A DNA stretch of 64,000 nucleotides from NCBI RefSeq assembly GCF_036311905.1, contig NZ_JAZDCH010000010.1:62001-126000 (forward strand), in the 5' to 3' direction. Numbering within the stretch: position 1 is the stretch's first letter; each line of letters begins with the position of its first letter. Below are positions 1 to 8,704 of this stretch, piece by piece. Below the pieces are notes generated by a model. It was given only the letters and a program-made list of their open reading frames with translations. It had not been told where the DNA came from and ran no database searches. This stretch comes from Brachybacterium sp036311905 (GTDB lineage Bacteria; Actinomycetota; Actinomycetes; Actinomycetales; Dermabacteraceae). The translations under genes were made by a program, and so were the position numbers.

Positions 1-475
1 CGAAGTCGGTGATCTTCACGGCCCAGTCGCGCGTCTCGTCCACGAGCACGTTCTCGGGCTTCACGTCGCGGTGCACGACGCCCTTGGAGTGCGCGGCGTC
101 CAGCGCCCGGGCGAGGTCGATCAGCACCGAGACGACCCGCTTCTCGGGCAGGCCCCCGGTGTTCTCCTCGATGATGTCCGAGAGCGGCCGGCCGGGGCAG
201 AGCTCCATGACGATGTAGGCGCGACCGTCGAGCTCGCCGTAGTCGTAGAGCGCCGCGATCGCGTCGTGCGAGAGCGCGGCGGTGTGCCGGGCCTCGGCGC
301 GGAAGCGCTTGAGGAAGCCCTCGTCGCCCGCGTACTCCTCGCGCAGCACCTTCACCGCGACCTCGCGGTCGAGCTCGCGGTCGAGGCCCTTCCACACCTG
401 GCCCATGCCGCCGGTCGCGATCAGCGAGGTCAGCTCGTAGCGTCCCTCGAGCACCAGCCCCGGTTCGGTCCTCAT
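1..475 (-). CDS. Serine/threonine protein kinase, N-terminal part (runs off left edge)
   Basis: Hanks-type kinase; only the first 158 residues lie in the window. Visible landmarks are the glycine loop (ATGGMGQVW, about residues 20-28), the VAVK lysine (about 42), the catalytic HRDVKPEN motif (about 135-142) and the start of the DFG motif, where the window ends. Its ATG overlaps the stop of pbpA as ATGA (475..472), so it is translationally coupled as the last visible gene of the pbpA-rodA-pstP-fha operon. In actinobacteria this position is held by PknA or PknB, which phosphorylate division and cell-wall proteins and FHA partners. The extracellular part (PASTA or not) that would separate the two is outside the window, so I give no symbol. 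Confidence 0.93.
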   Translation of the reverse strand, partial: MRTEPGLVLEGRYELTSLIATGGMGQVWKGLDRELDREVAVKVLREEYAGDEGFLKRFRAEARHTAALSHDAIAALYDYGELDGRAYIVMELCPGRPLSDIIEENTGGLPEKRVVSVLIDLARALDAAHSKGVVHRDVKPENVLVDETRDWAVKITDF

Positions 476-1917
476 CCTCGGATCACCGCCTCCATCACGT
501 CCTGGGCGATCGGCGCCGCCGTGCGCGAGCCGTAACCGCCCTCCTCGACCACGACGGCCACCGCCACCTGGCGGCCGTCGACCTTCGCAAAGCCCACGAA
601 CCACGAGTGCGGATCGCGGCCCTCGCCCCACTGGGCGGTGCCCGTCTTGCCGCCCACCTCGACGCCCTCGATCGCGGCGGCCGTGCCGGTGCCGTCCTCG
701 ACCACGCCCACCATCATCTGGCGCATCTGCGCGGCGTTCGCGGCGGTCAGCGGCTGGCCCAGCTCCTGCGGAGTCAGCTCGGAGACCGTGGCGAGGTCGG
801 CCGTGCGCACCGACTGCACCAGCTGCGGCTGCATGACCACGCCGTCGTTCGCGACGCCCGCGGCGACCATCGCCATCTGCAGCGGGGTCACCCGGGTCTC
901 GAATTGGCCGATCGAGGTGGTGGCGAGCTGGGCGTCGTCGAGGTCCTCGCCGAGGGTCGACGGGGTCACCGCGAGCGGGATCTCGAGCCGCTGCCCGAAG
1001 CCGAACTCCTCGGCCGTGGACCGCAGCTGCTCCTCGCCGATCGCGATGCCGAGCTGCGCGAAGGACGTGTTGCACGACTGGCGCAGCGCCTCGGCGAGGC
1101 TCGAGGCGTCGCCGGGCCCGCACGGGTCCTGCCGGCCGCCGGAGAAGTTGTTCATCACCGAGGACGAGTTCGGGAGCGTGAACGTGCCGGGTCCCGGGAT
1201 CTCCGTCTCCGCCGTGTAGTCCCCGGTCTCGAGCGCCGCCGCCGCGACGACGAGCTTGAAGGCGGAGCCCGGCGGGTAGAGGTCCCCGGCGATCGCGCGG
1301 TTGGTCAGAGGCCGGTCCGGGTCGTCGTTGAGCGCCGCCCAGGCCTCCTGCACCGAACCGCCGTCGTGAGAGGCCAGCTCGTTGGGGTCGAAGCTCGGGG
1401 AGGAGACGAGGGCGAGGACCGCACCGGTGGCCGGGTCGATCGCCGCGACCGCGCCGCGGCGGCCGTCCAGGGCGTCCCACGCGGCCTGCTGCGCACCGGC
1501 GTCGAGGGTCAGCTCGACGGTCGCGCCCTGGCCGTCGCGGCCCGAGAGGATGTCCGCGATGCGGTGGTAGAACAGCGAGTCGGCGGAGCCGGTCAGGGTG
1601 TCGTTGAGGCTGCGCTCGAGCCCCGTGTAGCCGTAGACCACCGAGTAATAGCCCGTGACCGGGGCGTACATGGCGCCCGGGTCGTAGGTGCGCAGGTAGC
1701 GGTACGAGTCGTCGGACTCGACGGAGGTCGCGATCGCGGTGCCGTCGACGACGATCGGCCCGCGATGGCGGCCGAACTCGCTGTACTGGGTGCGGCGGTT
1801 GTTCGCGTTGTCGTTCAGGCGGTCCTGGGCGATCACCTGGAAATAGGTCGTCGACGTGAACAGGAGCATGAACAGCACGCTCACGACGAGCCACACGTGG
1901 CGGAGGGGCTTGTTCAT
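472..1917 (-). CDS. pbpA: Penicillin-binding protein, class B transpeptidase PbpA
   Basis: Peptidoglycan D,D-transpeptidase that works with the SEDS glycosyltransferase encoded just upstream. About 481 residues, the usual size of actinobacterial PbpA. An N-terminal membrane anchor (about residues 8-30) precedes a short dimerisation region and the penicillin-binding domain. Active-site motifs are SAFK (SxxK, about 218-221), SCN (SxN, about 280-282) and KTGTAQWG (KTG, about 423). The ATG at 1917 overlaps the stop of the rodA gene (ATGA), and its own stop overlaps the kinase start, so it is tightly coupled in the operon. Membrane-bound, acting outside the cytoplasmic membrane. Family identity is clear; the symbol follows the conserved gene order. 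Confidence 0.95.
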   Translation of the reverse strand: MNKPLRHVWLVVSVLFMLLFTSTTYFQVIAQDRLNDNANNRRTQYSEFGRHRGPIVVDGTAIATSVESDDSYRYLRTYDPGAMYAPVTGYYSVVYGYTGLERSLNDTLTGSADSLFYHRIADILSGRDGQGATVELTLDAGAQQAAWDALDGRRGAVAAIDPATGAVLALVSSPSFDPNELASHDGGSVQEAWAALNDDPDRPLTNRAIAGDLYPPGSAFKLVVAAAALETGDYTAETEIPGPGTFTLPNSSSVMNNFSGGRQDPCGPGDASSLAEALRQSCNTSFAQLGIAIGEEQLRSTAEEFGFGQRLEIPLAVTPSTLGEDLDDAQLATTSIGQFETRVTPLQMAMVAAGVANDGVVMQPQLVQSVRTADLATVSELTPQELGQPLTAANAAQMRQMMVGVVEDGTGTAAAIEGVEVGGKTGTAQWGEGRDPHSWFVGFAKVDGRQVAVAVVVEEGGYGSRTAAPIAQDVMEAVIRG

Positions 1918-3299
1918 GCGCTCGCCCCCGCCTCGCGCCGCACGGGCGGCGCGGCGCCCGGCACCTGGCGGGCGGCGGGCCGACGGGCCGCGTCCGAGAG
2001 CCGCACCAGGATCCCCGCGATGATCCAGTTGCACACCAGCGAACTGCCGCCCGCGGCGAGGAAGGGCAGGGTCAGACCGGTCAGCGGGATCACCCGGGTG
2101 AGCCCGCCGACGACCACGAAGACCTGCAGCGCGAGGACGAAGCCGAGCCCTCCGGCGAGCAGGGTGCCGAAGCCGTCGGAGATGCCGACGGCGGCGCGCA
2201 GCGCCCGCTGCACGAGCAGCAGGTACAGCAGCAGCAGGGCGAAGGAGCCCACCATGCCCATCTCCTCCGCGAAGGAGGTGAAGACGAAGTCGGACTCCGC
2301 ATGGGGGACCACGTCGGGCCTCCCCTCCCCGAGCCCGGTGCCGAACAGGCCGCCGTTGGCCAGGCCGAACAGGCCCTGGCCGATCTGCTCGCAGCTGGAG
2401 AAGTTCTCCCGCGAGAGCGGGTCGAGCCAGCAGGTGATGCGGGTCTGCACGTGCGACATCTGGGTCGCGGCGAAGACCGCGGGCGGGAGGAACATGACCG
2501 CGCCGATCACGAGCCAGCTGAGCCGGTCCGTGGCGACGTAGAGCATCGCCACGAACAGGCCGAAGAACATCAGCGAGGTGCCGAGGTCGGTCTGGAGCAC
2601 GAGCACCGCCATGGCGAAGCCCCAGGCCACGAGGATCGGTCCGAAGTCCGACCAGCGGGGGAGCTGGATGCCGAGCACCTTCGGGCCCGCGAGGGCGAGG
2701 GTGTCGCGGCGGGAGACCAGGTAGCCGGCGAAGAAGATCGCGAAGGCGATCTTCGCGAGCTCGGCCGGCTGGAAGCTGTAGCCGGCGATGTTGATCCAGA
2801 TCTTCGAGCCGTTGCGGGAGTCGCCGATCACGGGGGCCAGCGGCAGCAGCAGCAGGACCGCGCCGACGACGGCGCTGATCCAGGTGTACCGGCGCAGCGG
2901 GCGGTGGTCGCGCAGCAGCACGAGGACGCCGATGCACAGGGCCACGCCGATGATCGCCCAGAGCATCTGCCGGTCGGCGCTCGCCGAGGTGCGGATCCCG
3001 TAGATCTCGTTGGCCGCGTGGACGCTCTCGATCACGGTGATGCCCAGCAGGTTCAGCAGCACCACGATCGGCAGGATCACCGGATCCGCGTAGGGGGCCC
3101 GCCACATGACCGCGGCCTGGAGCAGCACGATCAGCACGCCCGTGCCGATCGCCACGGCCGGGAGCTGCTCGGGCAGCTGCTCGTAGCGACCCAGCGCCAC
3201 GAGGGAGTAGGCGCCCAGACCGATCGCCGCCGCGAGCACCAGGAGCAGCGCCTGGGTGAGGCGACGCGGGTGCGCGGTGTACGAGACGATCGTGGCCAC
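1914..3299 (-). CDS. rodA: SEDS-family peptidoglycan glycosyltransferase (FtsW/RodA)
   Basis: Polytopic membrane protein of 461 residues with about 12 hydrophobic segments. SEDS proteins polymerise lipid II and pair with a class B PBP, here the coupled pbpA. The C-terminal signature, with LPFLAAGGSSLVCN followed by a last helix, is the typical FtsW/RodA/SpoVE ending. The start is a GTG at 3299 whose G is the last base of the preceding pstP stop (TAGTG), giving MATIVSYTAH; any longer N-terminal reading would be antisense-like shadow sequence. The end overlaps pbpA by ATGA. The conserved order fhaA-fhaB-pstP-rodA-pbpA-kinase supports RodA rather than the division-cluster FtsW. Confidence 0.94.
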   Translation of the reverse strand: MATIVSYTAHPRRLTQALLLVLAAAIGLGAYSLVALGRYEQLPEQLPAVAIGTGVLIVLLQAAVMWRAPYADPVILPIVVLLNLLGITVIESVHAANEIYGIRTSASADRQMLWAIIGVALCIGVLVLLRDHRPLRRYTWISAVVGAVLLLLPLAPVIGDSRNGSKIWINIAGYSFQPAELAKIAFAIFFAGYLVSRRDTLALAGPKVLGIQLPRWSDFGPILVAWGFAMAVLVLQTDLGTSLMFFGLFVAMLYVATDRLSWLVIGAVMFLPPAVFAATQMSHVQTRITCWLDPLSRENFSSCEQIGQGLFGLANGGLFGTGLGEGRPDVVPHAESDFVFTSFAEEMGMVGSFALLLLYLLLVQRALRAAVGISDGFGTLLAGGLGFVLALQVFVVVGGLTRVIPLTGLTLPFLAAGGSSLVCNWIIAGILVRLSDAARRPAARQVPGAAPPVRREAGASA

Positions 3300-4597
3300 T
3301 ACGACGTCCCGCCGTCGGAGGCCCCGCCCGCATCGCTCGCGCCGCCGCCGTCGGACGGCTGCGGGACCGGCAGTGGGGCGTCGGCCGCGGCGGCCGCCTC
3401 GAGCCGCTCGACGATGCGGTCGGCGTCCTCCCGATCGCCGGCGGAGATGGTGGCCTCGACCTGCTCCCGCGTGATCTGGGGCAGGTCCTCGAGGGCGATG
3501 TCGGTGACCTCGAGCGGCTCGGACAGCGAGATCGGCCCGAGGTCCTGGGCGATCCCCTGGTAGATCACCACATGGGTGCCGTTGGTGCCCACGTAGAACT
3601 GCCGCTGGCTCCAGGCGTAGCCGGCCGCGAGCGCCCCGCCGATCAGGGCGAGGAGCAGGATCACCGCGGCGAGGGCCGGCCAGGGGCTGCGCCGCGGCGG
3701 CTCCTCCTCGCTGAAGTCCTCGTCCTCGTAGGGGATCTCCGGGGACTCGCGGGTGAGGGCCGCGGCCTTCGCGGCGGGGCCGGAGGCGCTCGTCGGGGCG
3801 TGGCGGTTGCGCGCCGCCGAACCCACGATCTGCGGGGTCGTCGACGGGGCCTCGGCCCCGCGGGGCAGCTCGTCCAGGTCGACGACGTCCGCGATGATGC
3901 AGGTGATGTTGTCCGGTCCGCCGCCCTTGAGGGCCAGCTGCACGAGCTCGTCGGCGCACTCGCCCGGATCGTCGATCGCTTTGAGGGTCGCGTCGATGGT
4001 GTCGAGGGAGACGAGGCCCGAGAGCCCGTCCGAGCAGAGCATCCAGCGGTCCCCGGCATGGGCGGGGCGCAGGGAGAGGTCCAGCTCCGGCTCCGCGTCG
4101 ACGTCGCCGAGCACGCGCATGAGCACCGAGCGCTGCGGATGGCGCTCCGCCTCGTCCTCGGTGAGGCGGCCCTCGTCGAGCAGGCGCTGGACGAAGGTGT
4201 GGTCCTTGGTGACCTGCACCGTCTCCTCGTCCCGCAGCAGATAGGCGCGGGAGTCGCCGATATGGGCCAGGGCGAACTTGCCCTCGGCCCGCAGCAGGGC
4301 GGTGATGGTGGTGCCGAGGCCGCGCAGCTGCGGCTCGTCCCGGGCGCGGCGCAGGATCTCCTGGTTCGCGTCGAGCACCGTCTCCTCGAGGGAGGCGACG
4401 ATGTCGGAGGCGGGGGTTTCGGAGTCGAGGCGGGCGAGGCGGCCGATCGCGACCGAGGAGGCGACGTCGCCGCCGGCGTGACCCCCCATGCCGTCGGCCA
4501 CCACCAGCAGGTGGCTGCCGGCGTACCCGGAGTCCTGGTTGTTGGAGCGGACGAGGCCCACGTCGGAGCGGGCGGCGTAGCGCAGGGCGATGCTCAT
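3299..4597 (-). CDS. pstP: PP2C-family Ser/Thr protein phosphatase PstP
   Basis: Metal-dependent phosphatase that reverses phosphorylation by the neighbouring kinase(s). 432 residues: a cytoplasmic PP2C domain (about 1-240), an acidic linker, one membrane helix (about 315-340, LAAVILLLALIGGALAAGYA) and an extracellular tail of about 90 residues. PP2C metal-site motifs are visible: RSNNQDS near the start, VADGMGGHAGGD, GDSRAYL, SDGL and GPDNIT. ATG at 4597 overlaps the fhaB stop as ATGA. The tail ends in a Gly/Ser/Asp low-complexity stretch. The membrane topology matches mycobacterial PstP, but the extracellular tail is longer than in some relatives. Confidence 0.95.
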   Translation of the reverse strand: MSIALRYAARSDVGLVRSNNQDSGYAGSHLLVVADGMGGHAGGDVASSVAIGRLARLDSETPASDIVASLEETVLDANQEILRRARDEPQLRGLGTTITALLRAEGKFALAHIGDSRAYLLRDEETVQVTKDHTFVQRLLDEGRLTEDEAERHPQRSVLMRVLGDVDAEPELDLSLRPAHAGDRWMLCSDGLSGLVSLDTIDATLKAIDDPGECADELVQLALKGGGPDNITCIIADVVDLDELPRGAEAPSTTPQIVGSAARNRHAPTSASGPAAKAAALTRESPEIPYEDEDFSEEEPPRRSPWPALAAVILLLALIGGALAAGYAWSQRQFYVGTNGTHVVIYQGIAQDLGPISLSEPLEVTDIALEDLPQITREQVEATISAGDREDADRIVERLEAAAAADAPLPVPQPSDGGGASDAGGASDGGTS

Positions 4598-5118
4598 CGC
4601 GGTCCTCGTCTCAGCTCGATCTCGGTCCGGCCGATCCGCACCTGGGCACCCGGGCGGAAGGGGACGGCGCCCTCTATGCGCCGGCCCGAGACCAGGGTGC
4701 CGTTGGTGGACCCGAGGTCCTCGACCATCCACTCGCCCTCCCGCTGGAACACGCGGGCGTGCCGGTTGGAGGCGTAGTCGTCGTCGAGCACGAGGGTGCA
4801 CTCGGGGGCGCGGCCGATGAGGATCGGGGTCGAGCCCAGGGTCAGGGAGGTGCCGCGCAGCGGGCCGGCCGTGACCACCATGGCCGCCTGCGTCACCTCG
4901 GGATCGGTGCGCGCGGTGCCGTCGGCGCCGGTGCGGGCGGTCGGATCCGCGGGCAGGGAGCTCGCGGGGCGCTGGTCGCGGCGCGGGTCCTTGCTCGACC
5001 GGGTCACGACGGTGGTGCCGAAGAGGTCGCTGCGCAGCACCAGCACGACCGCCACGACGAACAGCCACAGCGCGAGGACCAGGCCCAGGCGCAGGGCGAT
5101 CAGGGTCAGCTCGCTCAT
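4594..5118 (-). CDS. fhaB: FHA-domain membrane protein FhaB (FipA-like)
   Basis: 174 residues. One N-terminal membrane helix (about 8-28) is followed by a variable linker rich in Pro/Thr/Asp and a C-terminal forkhead-associated domain (about 95-170). Phosphothreonine-binding motifs of FHA are present: GRAPECTLVLDDDYASNRHA (GR and SxxH elements) and DLGSTNGT. FhaB binds kinase-phosphorylated partners in cell-wall and division control. Start at the ATG 5118; the stop overlaps pstP (ATGA). It lies 7 bases after fhaA, so it is in the same transcript. Confidence 0.93.
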   Translation of the reverse strand: MSELTLIALRLGLVLALWLFVVAVVLVLRSDLFGTTVVTRSSKDPRRDQRPASSLPADPTARTGADGTARTDPEVTQAAMVVTAGPLRGTSLTLGSTPILIGRAPECTLVLDDDYASNRHARVFQREGEWMVEDLGSTNGTLVSGRRIEGAVPFRPGAQVRIGRTEIELRRGPR

Positions 5119-5125
5119 CGGCCGC

Positions 5126-5839
5126 TCACCACTGGGCCTGACCGGCCGCGGGGAGCAGCACGGTCAGCCGGGTGCGCCCGATCTTCAGCAGCGACCGGTC
5201 GTGGAGGGTGACGGGCGTGCGGATCCGCTCGCCGTCGACGAAGGTGCCGTTGGTCGAGCCGAGGTCCGTCGCCACGAGGGCGCCGTCGACGTCGGCGCGC
5301 AGCTCGAGGTGGTGCCGGGACACGCCGGTGTCCTCGAGGATGATGTCCGCGTCGCCGCCGCGCCCGATCACGGTGACCGGCCCGGTGAGCAGGTACTGCT
5401 GGCCGTCGATCTCGATGATCGGGTTGCCTCCCGCGGCGGACTGCGCGGCGCCGGTCGCGGGCGCGACGGAGCCCCGCTCGGTGCGGGACTCGGTCTCGAA
5501 GCGGCCCGCGCGGACCTCGTCATCGCGCTGGAGGTCCACGGAGACCGCGCCCACGAACATGTAGCGCTGCTTGTCGGCGTGCTCCATGACCACCCGCTGC
5601 AGCTCGTCGAGCAGGGTGTCCTGCCACGAGTCGAAGCGGTCGTAGTCCTGGGAGTGGAGGTAGACCGTGTAGACGTTGGGGGCGAGGGTCCGGGTGCGGT
5701 CGAGCACCTGGATCTGGTCGTCGCACTCGCGCTTGAGCCCCTGCGCGAGGTCGAGCGGCTTCAGCTGGCCGCCGCCGCGCGAGAACACGCTCGTCACGCC
5801 GCGGTCGAGGCCGCGCTCGATCCGATCCAAGATCCCCAC
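5126..5839 (-). CDS. fhaA: FhaA-type protein: DUF3662 domain plus FHA domain
   Basis: 237 residues, first gene of the signalling operon. The N-terminal DUF3662 region (about 1-115, starting MGILDRIERGLDRGV) is joined by a short linker to a C-terminal FHA domain with GRGGDADIILEDTGVSRHH and DLGSTNGT. In mycobacteria FhaA binds phosphorylated MviN and slows peptidoglycan synthesis at the septum; a similar role is inferred. GTG start at 5839, preceded by an AAGGA ribosome site. It is shorter than mycobacterial FhaA, which has a long middle linker that is missing here. Confidence 0.93.
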   Translation of the reverse strand: MGILDRIERGLDRGVTSVFSRGGGQLKPLDLAQGLKRECDDQIQVLDRTRTLAPNVYTVYLHSQDYDRFDSWQDTLLDELQRVVMEHADKQRYMFVGAVSVDLQRDDEVRAGRFETESRTERGSVAPATGAAQSAAGGNPIIEIDGQQYLLTGPVTVIGRGGDADIILEDTGVSRHHLELRADVDGALVATDLGSTNGTFVDGERIRTPVTLHDRSLLKIGRTRLTVLLPAAGQAQW

Positions 5840-5896
5840 GGTGGTCCTTCGCTGTCCAGTCGGTCGCCCCAGGAGGAGGGGCCGGTCGCCCTCCTG

Positions 5897-5902
5897 ATCG
5901 TA
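5897..5902 (-). promoter_or_regulatory. Candidate -10 box for the fhaA operon
   Basis: TACGAT on the minus strand, 57 bases before the fhaA GTG, in the only intergenic gap upstream of the six-gene operon. No convincing -35 hexamer is seen 17 bases further up, so this is a weak call resting on position and the TANNNT pattern. Confidence 0.3.
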
Positions 5903-5973
5903 GCGCGCGACCTGGTCACCGGACCGCCCTCGGCGCGGCGAGGCGGCGAGGGATTCGTGCAGGAGGCGTGAAA

Positions 5974-6003
5974 GAGGGGCCCGTCGCGCGCGACGGGCCC
6001 CTC
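5974..6003 (-). terminator. Strong hairpin terminator after the L,D-transpeptidase gene
   Basis: Perfect 30-base inverted repeat with arms GAGGGGCCCGTCGCG, no unpaired loop beyond the central CGCG turn. It starts 33 bases after the minus-strand stop at 6036 and lies upstream of fhaA. No clear U-run follows, as is common in high-GC actinobacteria. Confidence 0.7.
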
Positions 6004-6035
6004 GCTCGTGTCGTGGGCGTGCTCGGCGGGGCCGC

Positions 6036-6770
6036 TCAGTAGATGAGCACCCGTCGGCCCTCGCGGAACCACGAGACCGACCACAGCAGGTCCGAGGCGG
6101 CGGTCGAGATCCGGCAGCAGCCGTGCGAGGCGGGGTAGGGCGGGATCGCGGAGGAGCCGTGCACGGCCCAGCCGCGGTCGTAGTACCCGGGGCGGTAGAG
6201 GTCCCCGAGCGGGCCGCTCTGCCAGCCCTTCGAGTAGAGGCGGAACATCGAGAAGTCGCCCTTCGGGGTGGTCGCCGTCTTCCAGCGCCCGCCGGAGTAG
6301 TAGCGCTCCCCGCTGCCGGTCGAGGTGTTGAGGATGTAGCCGAGACGCCCCTGGGTGGTCAGGATCATCACCTGCCGGGAGAGGTTCACCTCGAAGCCGA
6401 TGCCGCTGGTGATCCGGCGGGAGGGCTGCACCCCGTTGTTCAGCGCCGCCCAGGTCTTCGGCCCGACCACGCCGTCCTTCGAGAGCCCGGCGGACTTCTG
6501 CAGCGCCCAGACGGCCTGCTGGGTGAGATGTCCGAAAGAGCCGTCGGCCGTGCCGCACCAGTAGCGCAGTGCCCACAGCTTCTTCTGCAGCGTTGTCACC
6601 TCGGCGCCCTTGGATCCCTTGCGCAGGGTGCTCGCGGCGCTCGCGGGTCCGATGCCGGCGAGGAGCCCCGCGCCGAGCGTCCCCACGCCCAGCAGCAGGG
6701 TCCGACGGCCCGGCGTGAGCCGCTGCGGGTCCTCGGGCGCGGTCGGTCTCTCGGTAACATGGATGGTCAT
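6036..6770 (-). CDS. Secreted peptidoglycan-binding / L,D-transpeptidase (YkuD) protein
   Basis: 244 residues. The N-terminus has a twin-arginine-like signal (GRRTLLLGVGTLGAGLLAG, then a PASA cleavage site near residue 46). A peptidoglycan-binding repeat domain (about 50-105, LRKGSKGAEVTTLQKKL) precedes a YkuD-like domain with the HGSSAIPPYPASHGCCRIS motif. The SHGC cysteine is the nucleophile of L,D-transpeptidases, which form 3-3 crosslinks or attach proteins to peptidoglycan. The residue after it is Cys instead of the usual Val/Ile. ATG at 6770 chosen because the signal peptide begins there. Monocistronic, with a candidate promoter upstream and a strong hairpin after it. Acts outside the membrane. 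Confidence 0.88.
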   Translation of the reverse strand: MTIHVTERPTAPEDPQRLTPGRRTLLLGVGTLGAGLLAGIGPASAASTLRKGSKGAEVTTLQKKLWALRYWCGTADGSFGHLTQQAVWALQKSAGLSKDGVVGPKTWAALNNGVQPSRRITSGIGFEVNLSRQVMILTTQGRLGYILNTSTGSGERYYSGGRWKTATTPKGDFSMFRLYSKGWQSGPLGDLYRPGYYDRGWAVHGSSAIPPYPASHGCCRISTAASDLLWSVSWFREGRRVLIY

Positions 6771-6824
6771 GACGGTCCCCCCTCTGGGATCGGCTGTGCG
6801 GCCGCCGACGGTGGCGGTGGACTC

Positions 6825-6853
6825 AGTATCGAGAGTCAAGAAAGAGTAAACAA
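6825..6853 (-). promoter_or_regulatory. Candidate housekeeping promoter for the L,D-transpeptidase gene
   Basis: On the minus strand a TTGTTT (-35) and a GATACT (-10) are separated by exactly 17 bases, about 55 bases before the ATG, in the most AT-rich patch of this gap. A second TTGACT lies between them but has no -10 at good spacing. Confidence 0.45.
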
Positions 6854-7008
6854 GAAGGAAAAGGTGCTGGCCGGACGTGCGGATATGAGGGTTCTGTGAC
6901 GGCGCAGGTCGGGCGCTGGTTTCTCGGCGGTAGGTTTTCTGGACGGATGTCGGGGCGTTCGCCGGGACCCGCACGGGCCCCGTTGCAGCGCCGTGCCATA
7001 GTGGCCCC

Positions 7009-7848
7009 GTGACGCCGCAGACCGCCCCGCCGCCCGATCCGACGCCGCTCGAGGTCGGGGTCGACTTCGCCCACGCGCTCGGGGTCGCGGACGCGAGAGG
7101 GGTGCTCCACATCCAGGGCGATGCGACGCGCGCCTGGCCGCTCGCGAGCGTCTCCAAGCCGATCGCCGCACTCGCCGTCCTCGTGGCGGTGGAACGGGGC
7201 CTGCTCGAGCTCGACGAGCCCGCGGGCCCCGCGGGGTCGACCGTGCGCCACCTCCTCGCCCACACCGCGGGCTATCCCTTCACGGGGGAGGAGCTGCTCG
7301 GCGCGCCCGGGGAGCGGCGCAACTACTCCAACACCGGCTTCGAGGTGCTCGCCGCCCACCTCGAGGACGCCACCGGCTACGACATGCCCGAGTGGGTCGA
7401 GCAGACCGTCGTGGCCGGGCTCGACCTCGTCGACCTCGACCCCACCGGCTCCCCGGCCGCGGGCTACCACGGCAGCGTGCGGGACCTGCTCGCCGTCGGC
7501 CGCGAGCTGCTCGCGCCCACCCTGATCTCCCCGGCGCTGTGGCGCGAGGCCACGAGCGTGCAGTTCCCGGGGCTCGGCGGGATCCTGCCCGGCTACGGGC
7601 GGCAGCGCGCGAACGACTGGGGCCTCGGCCTCGAGATCCGCGATCACAAGGACCCGCACTGGACCGGCTCCGCCTCCTCGCCGCGCACCGTCGGCCACTT
7701 CGGCCAGTCCGGCTCCTTCCTCTGGGCTGATCCGGAGGCGGGCCTGACCGCCTGCTTCCTGGGTGAGCGGCCCTTCGGCCCCGACCACGTGCGCGCCTGG
7801 CCCCCGCTGACCGACGCGATCCTCGCGCGCTTCGGGGCCCGGTCGTGA
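7009..7848 (+). CDS. Serine hydrolase, beta-lactamase / class C fold (first of a tandem pair)
   Basis: 279 residues, no signal peptide, so probably cytoplasmic. The class C beta-lactamase/PBP4* fold is shown by SVSK (SxxK nucleophile motif, about residue 48), YSN (YxN, about 107) and HFGQSGS in the place of the KTG motif. GTG start at 7009; a CATAGT box ends 6 bases before it, so the mRNA may be leaderless. Its stop overlaps the next gene (GTGA). The pair of paralogues probably arose by duplication. Substrate unknown: esterase, peptidase or amidase are all possible, and nothing shows it acts on antibiotics. Confidence 0.85.
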   Translation: MTPQTAPPPDPTPLEVGVDFAHALGVADARGVLHIQGDATRAWPLASVSKPIAALAVLVAVERGLLELDEPAGPAGSTVRHLLAHTAGYPFTGEELLGAPGERRNYSNTGFEVLAAHLEDATGYDMPEWVEQTVVAGLDLVDLDPTGSPAAGYHGSVRDLLAVGRELLAPTLISPALWREATSVQFPGLGGILPGYGRQRANDWGLGLEIRDHKDPHWTGSASSPRTVGHFGQSGSFLWADPEAGLTACFLGERPFGPDHVRAWPPLTDAILARFGARS

Positions 7849-8669
7849 GTGCCCACGAGGAGCTCGGCGCGCTCGGCGCGCTCGATGACTTCGGTTTCGA
7901 GGCCGCGGCGATCGTGCTCGGCCCCGAGGGGGTGCGCGAGGCGCGAGGCGACCTCGAGCGGGTGCGGCCCTGGCGCTCGGTGACCAAGACCGTGACCGGC
8001 TTCGCCTGCGCGCTCGCCCTGCAGAAGGGCCTGATGAGCCTCGACGACGAGGTGGGGCCTCCCGGTTCGACCCTCCGTCATCTCCTCGCGCACGCCTCCG
8101 GGTACTTCTACGAGTCCGAGTCGACGCTGCAGGCGCCCGGGCTGCGCCGGCACTACTCCAACTTCGGGATCGACGAGGCCGGGCGGCATCTCGAGCGCGC
8201 GACCGGCCGCGACCTCGAGGACTGGGTGCGGGACGAGCTCGCCGAGCCGCTCGGCATGACCCGCCTCGAGTGGGAGGGGTCCGCCTCCGTCGGCGCCGCG
8301 GGGCCGCTCGCGGATCTCGCCCTGCTCGCCGCCGAGCTGCTCCGCCCCACCCTGCTCGAGCCTCGCTGGGACGCCGAGCTGACCACCCCCTCGTTCCCCG
8401 AGCTGGTGGGGATCATGCCCGGCTTCGGCAAGCAGAGCCCCAACCCCTTCGGGCTCGGGATCGAGGTGCGCGGGCACAAGAGCCCGCACTGGACCGGGTC
8501 GGGCAACAGCCCGGGGACCTTCGGCCACTTCGGGATGCGCGGCACCGCCTTCTGGGTGGACCGCGAGGCCGACCTGGCGCTCGTGGTCGGGACCTCCCAC
8601 GACTTCTGCGACGCCCATCGCGAGGTCATGCCGCGCCTGGCCGACGCGGTGCTCGCCGCGCACTCCTGA
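7845..8669 (+). CDS. Serine hydrolase, beta-lactamase / class C fold (second of the pair)
   Basis: 274 residues, clearly paralogous to the preceding product: the same order of SVTK (SxxK), HYSN (YxN) and the GHFGMRGT element, and a shared PHWTGS stretch near the C-terminus. GTG start overlaps the upstream stop by four bases, so the two proteins are made in equal register, perhaps as a heterodimer (inference). No signal peptide. Substrate unknown. The gene ends 35 bases from the stop of the convergent folP2 gene. Confidence 0.85.
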   Translation: MSAHEELGALGALDDFGFEAAAIVLGPEGVREARGDLERVRPWRSVTKTVTGFACALALQKGLMSLDDEVGPPGSTLRHLLAHASGYFYESESTLQAPGLRRHYSNFGIDEAGRHLERATGRDLEDWVRDELAEPLGMTRLEWEGSASVGAAGPLADLALLAAELLRPTLLEPRWDAELTTPSFPELVGIMPGFGKQSPNPFGLGIEVRGHKSPHWTGSGNSPGTFGHFGMRGTAFWVDREADLALVVGTSHDFCDAHREVMPRLADAVLAAHS

Positions 8670-8704
8670 GGGGAGACGCGGCCGGCGGCCCGTGGACCGG
8701 CCGA

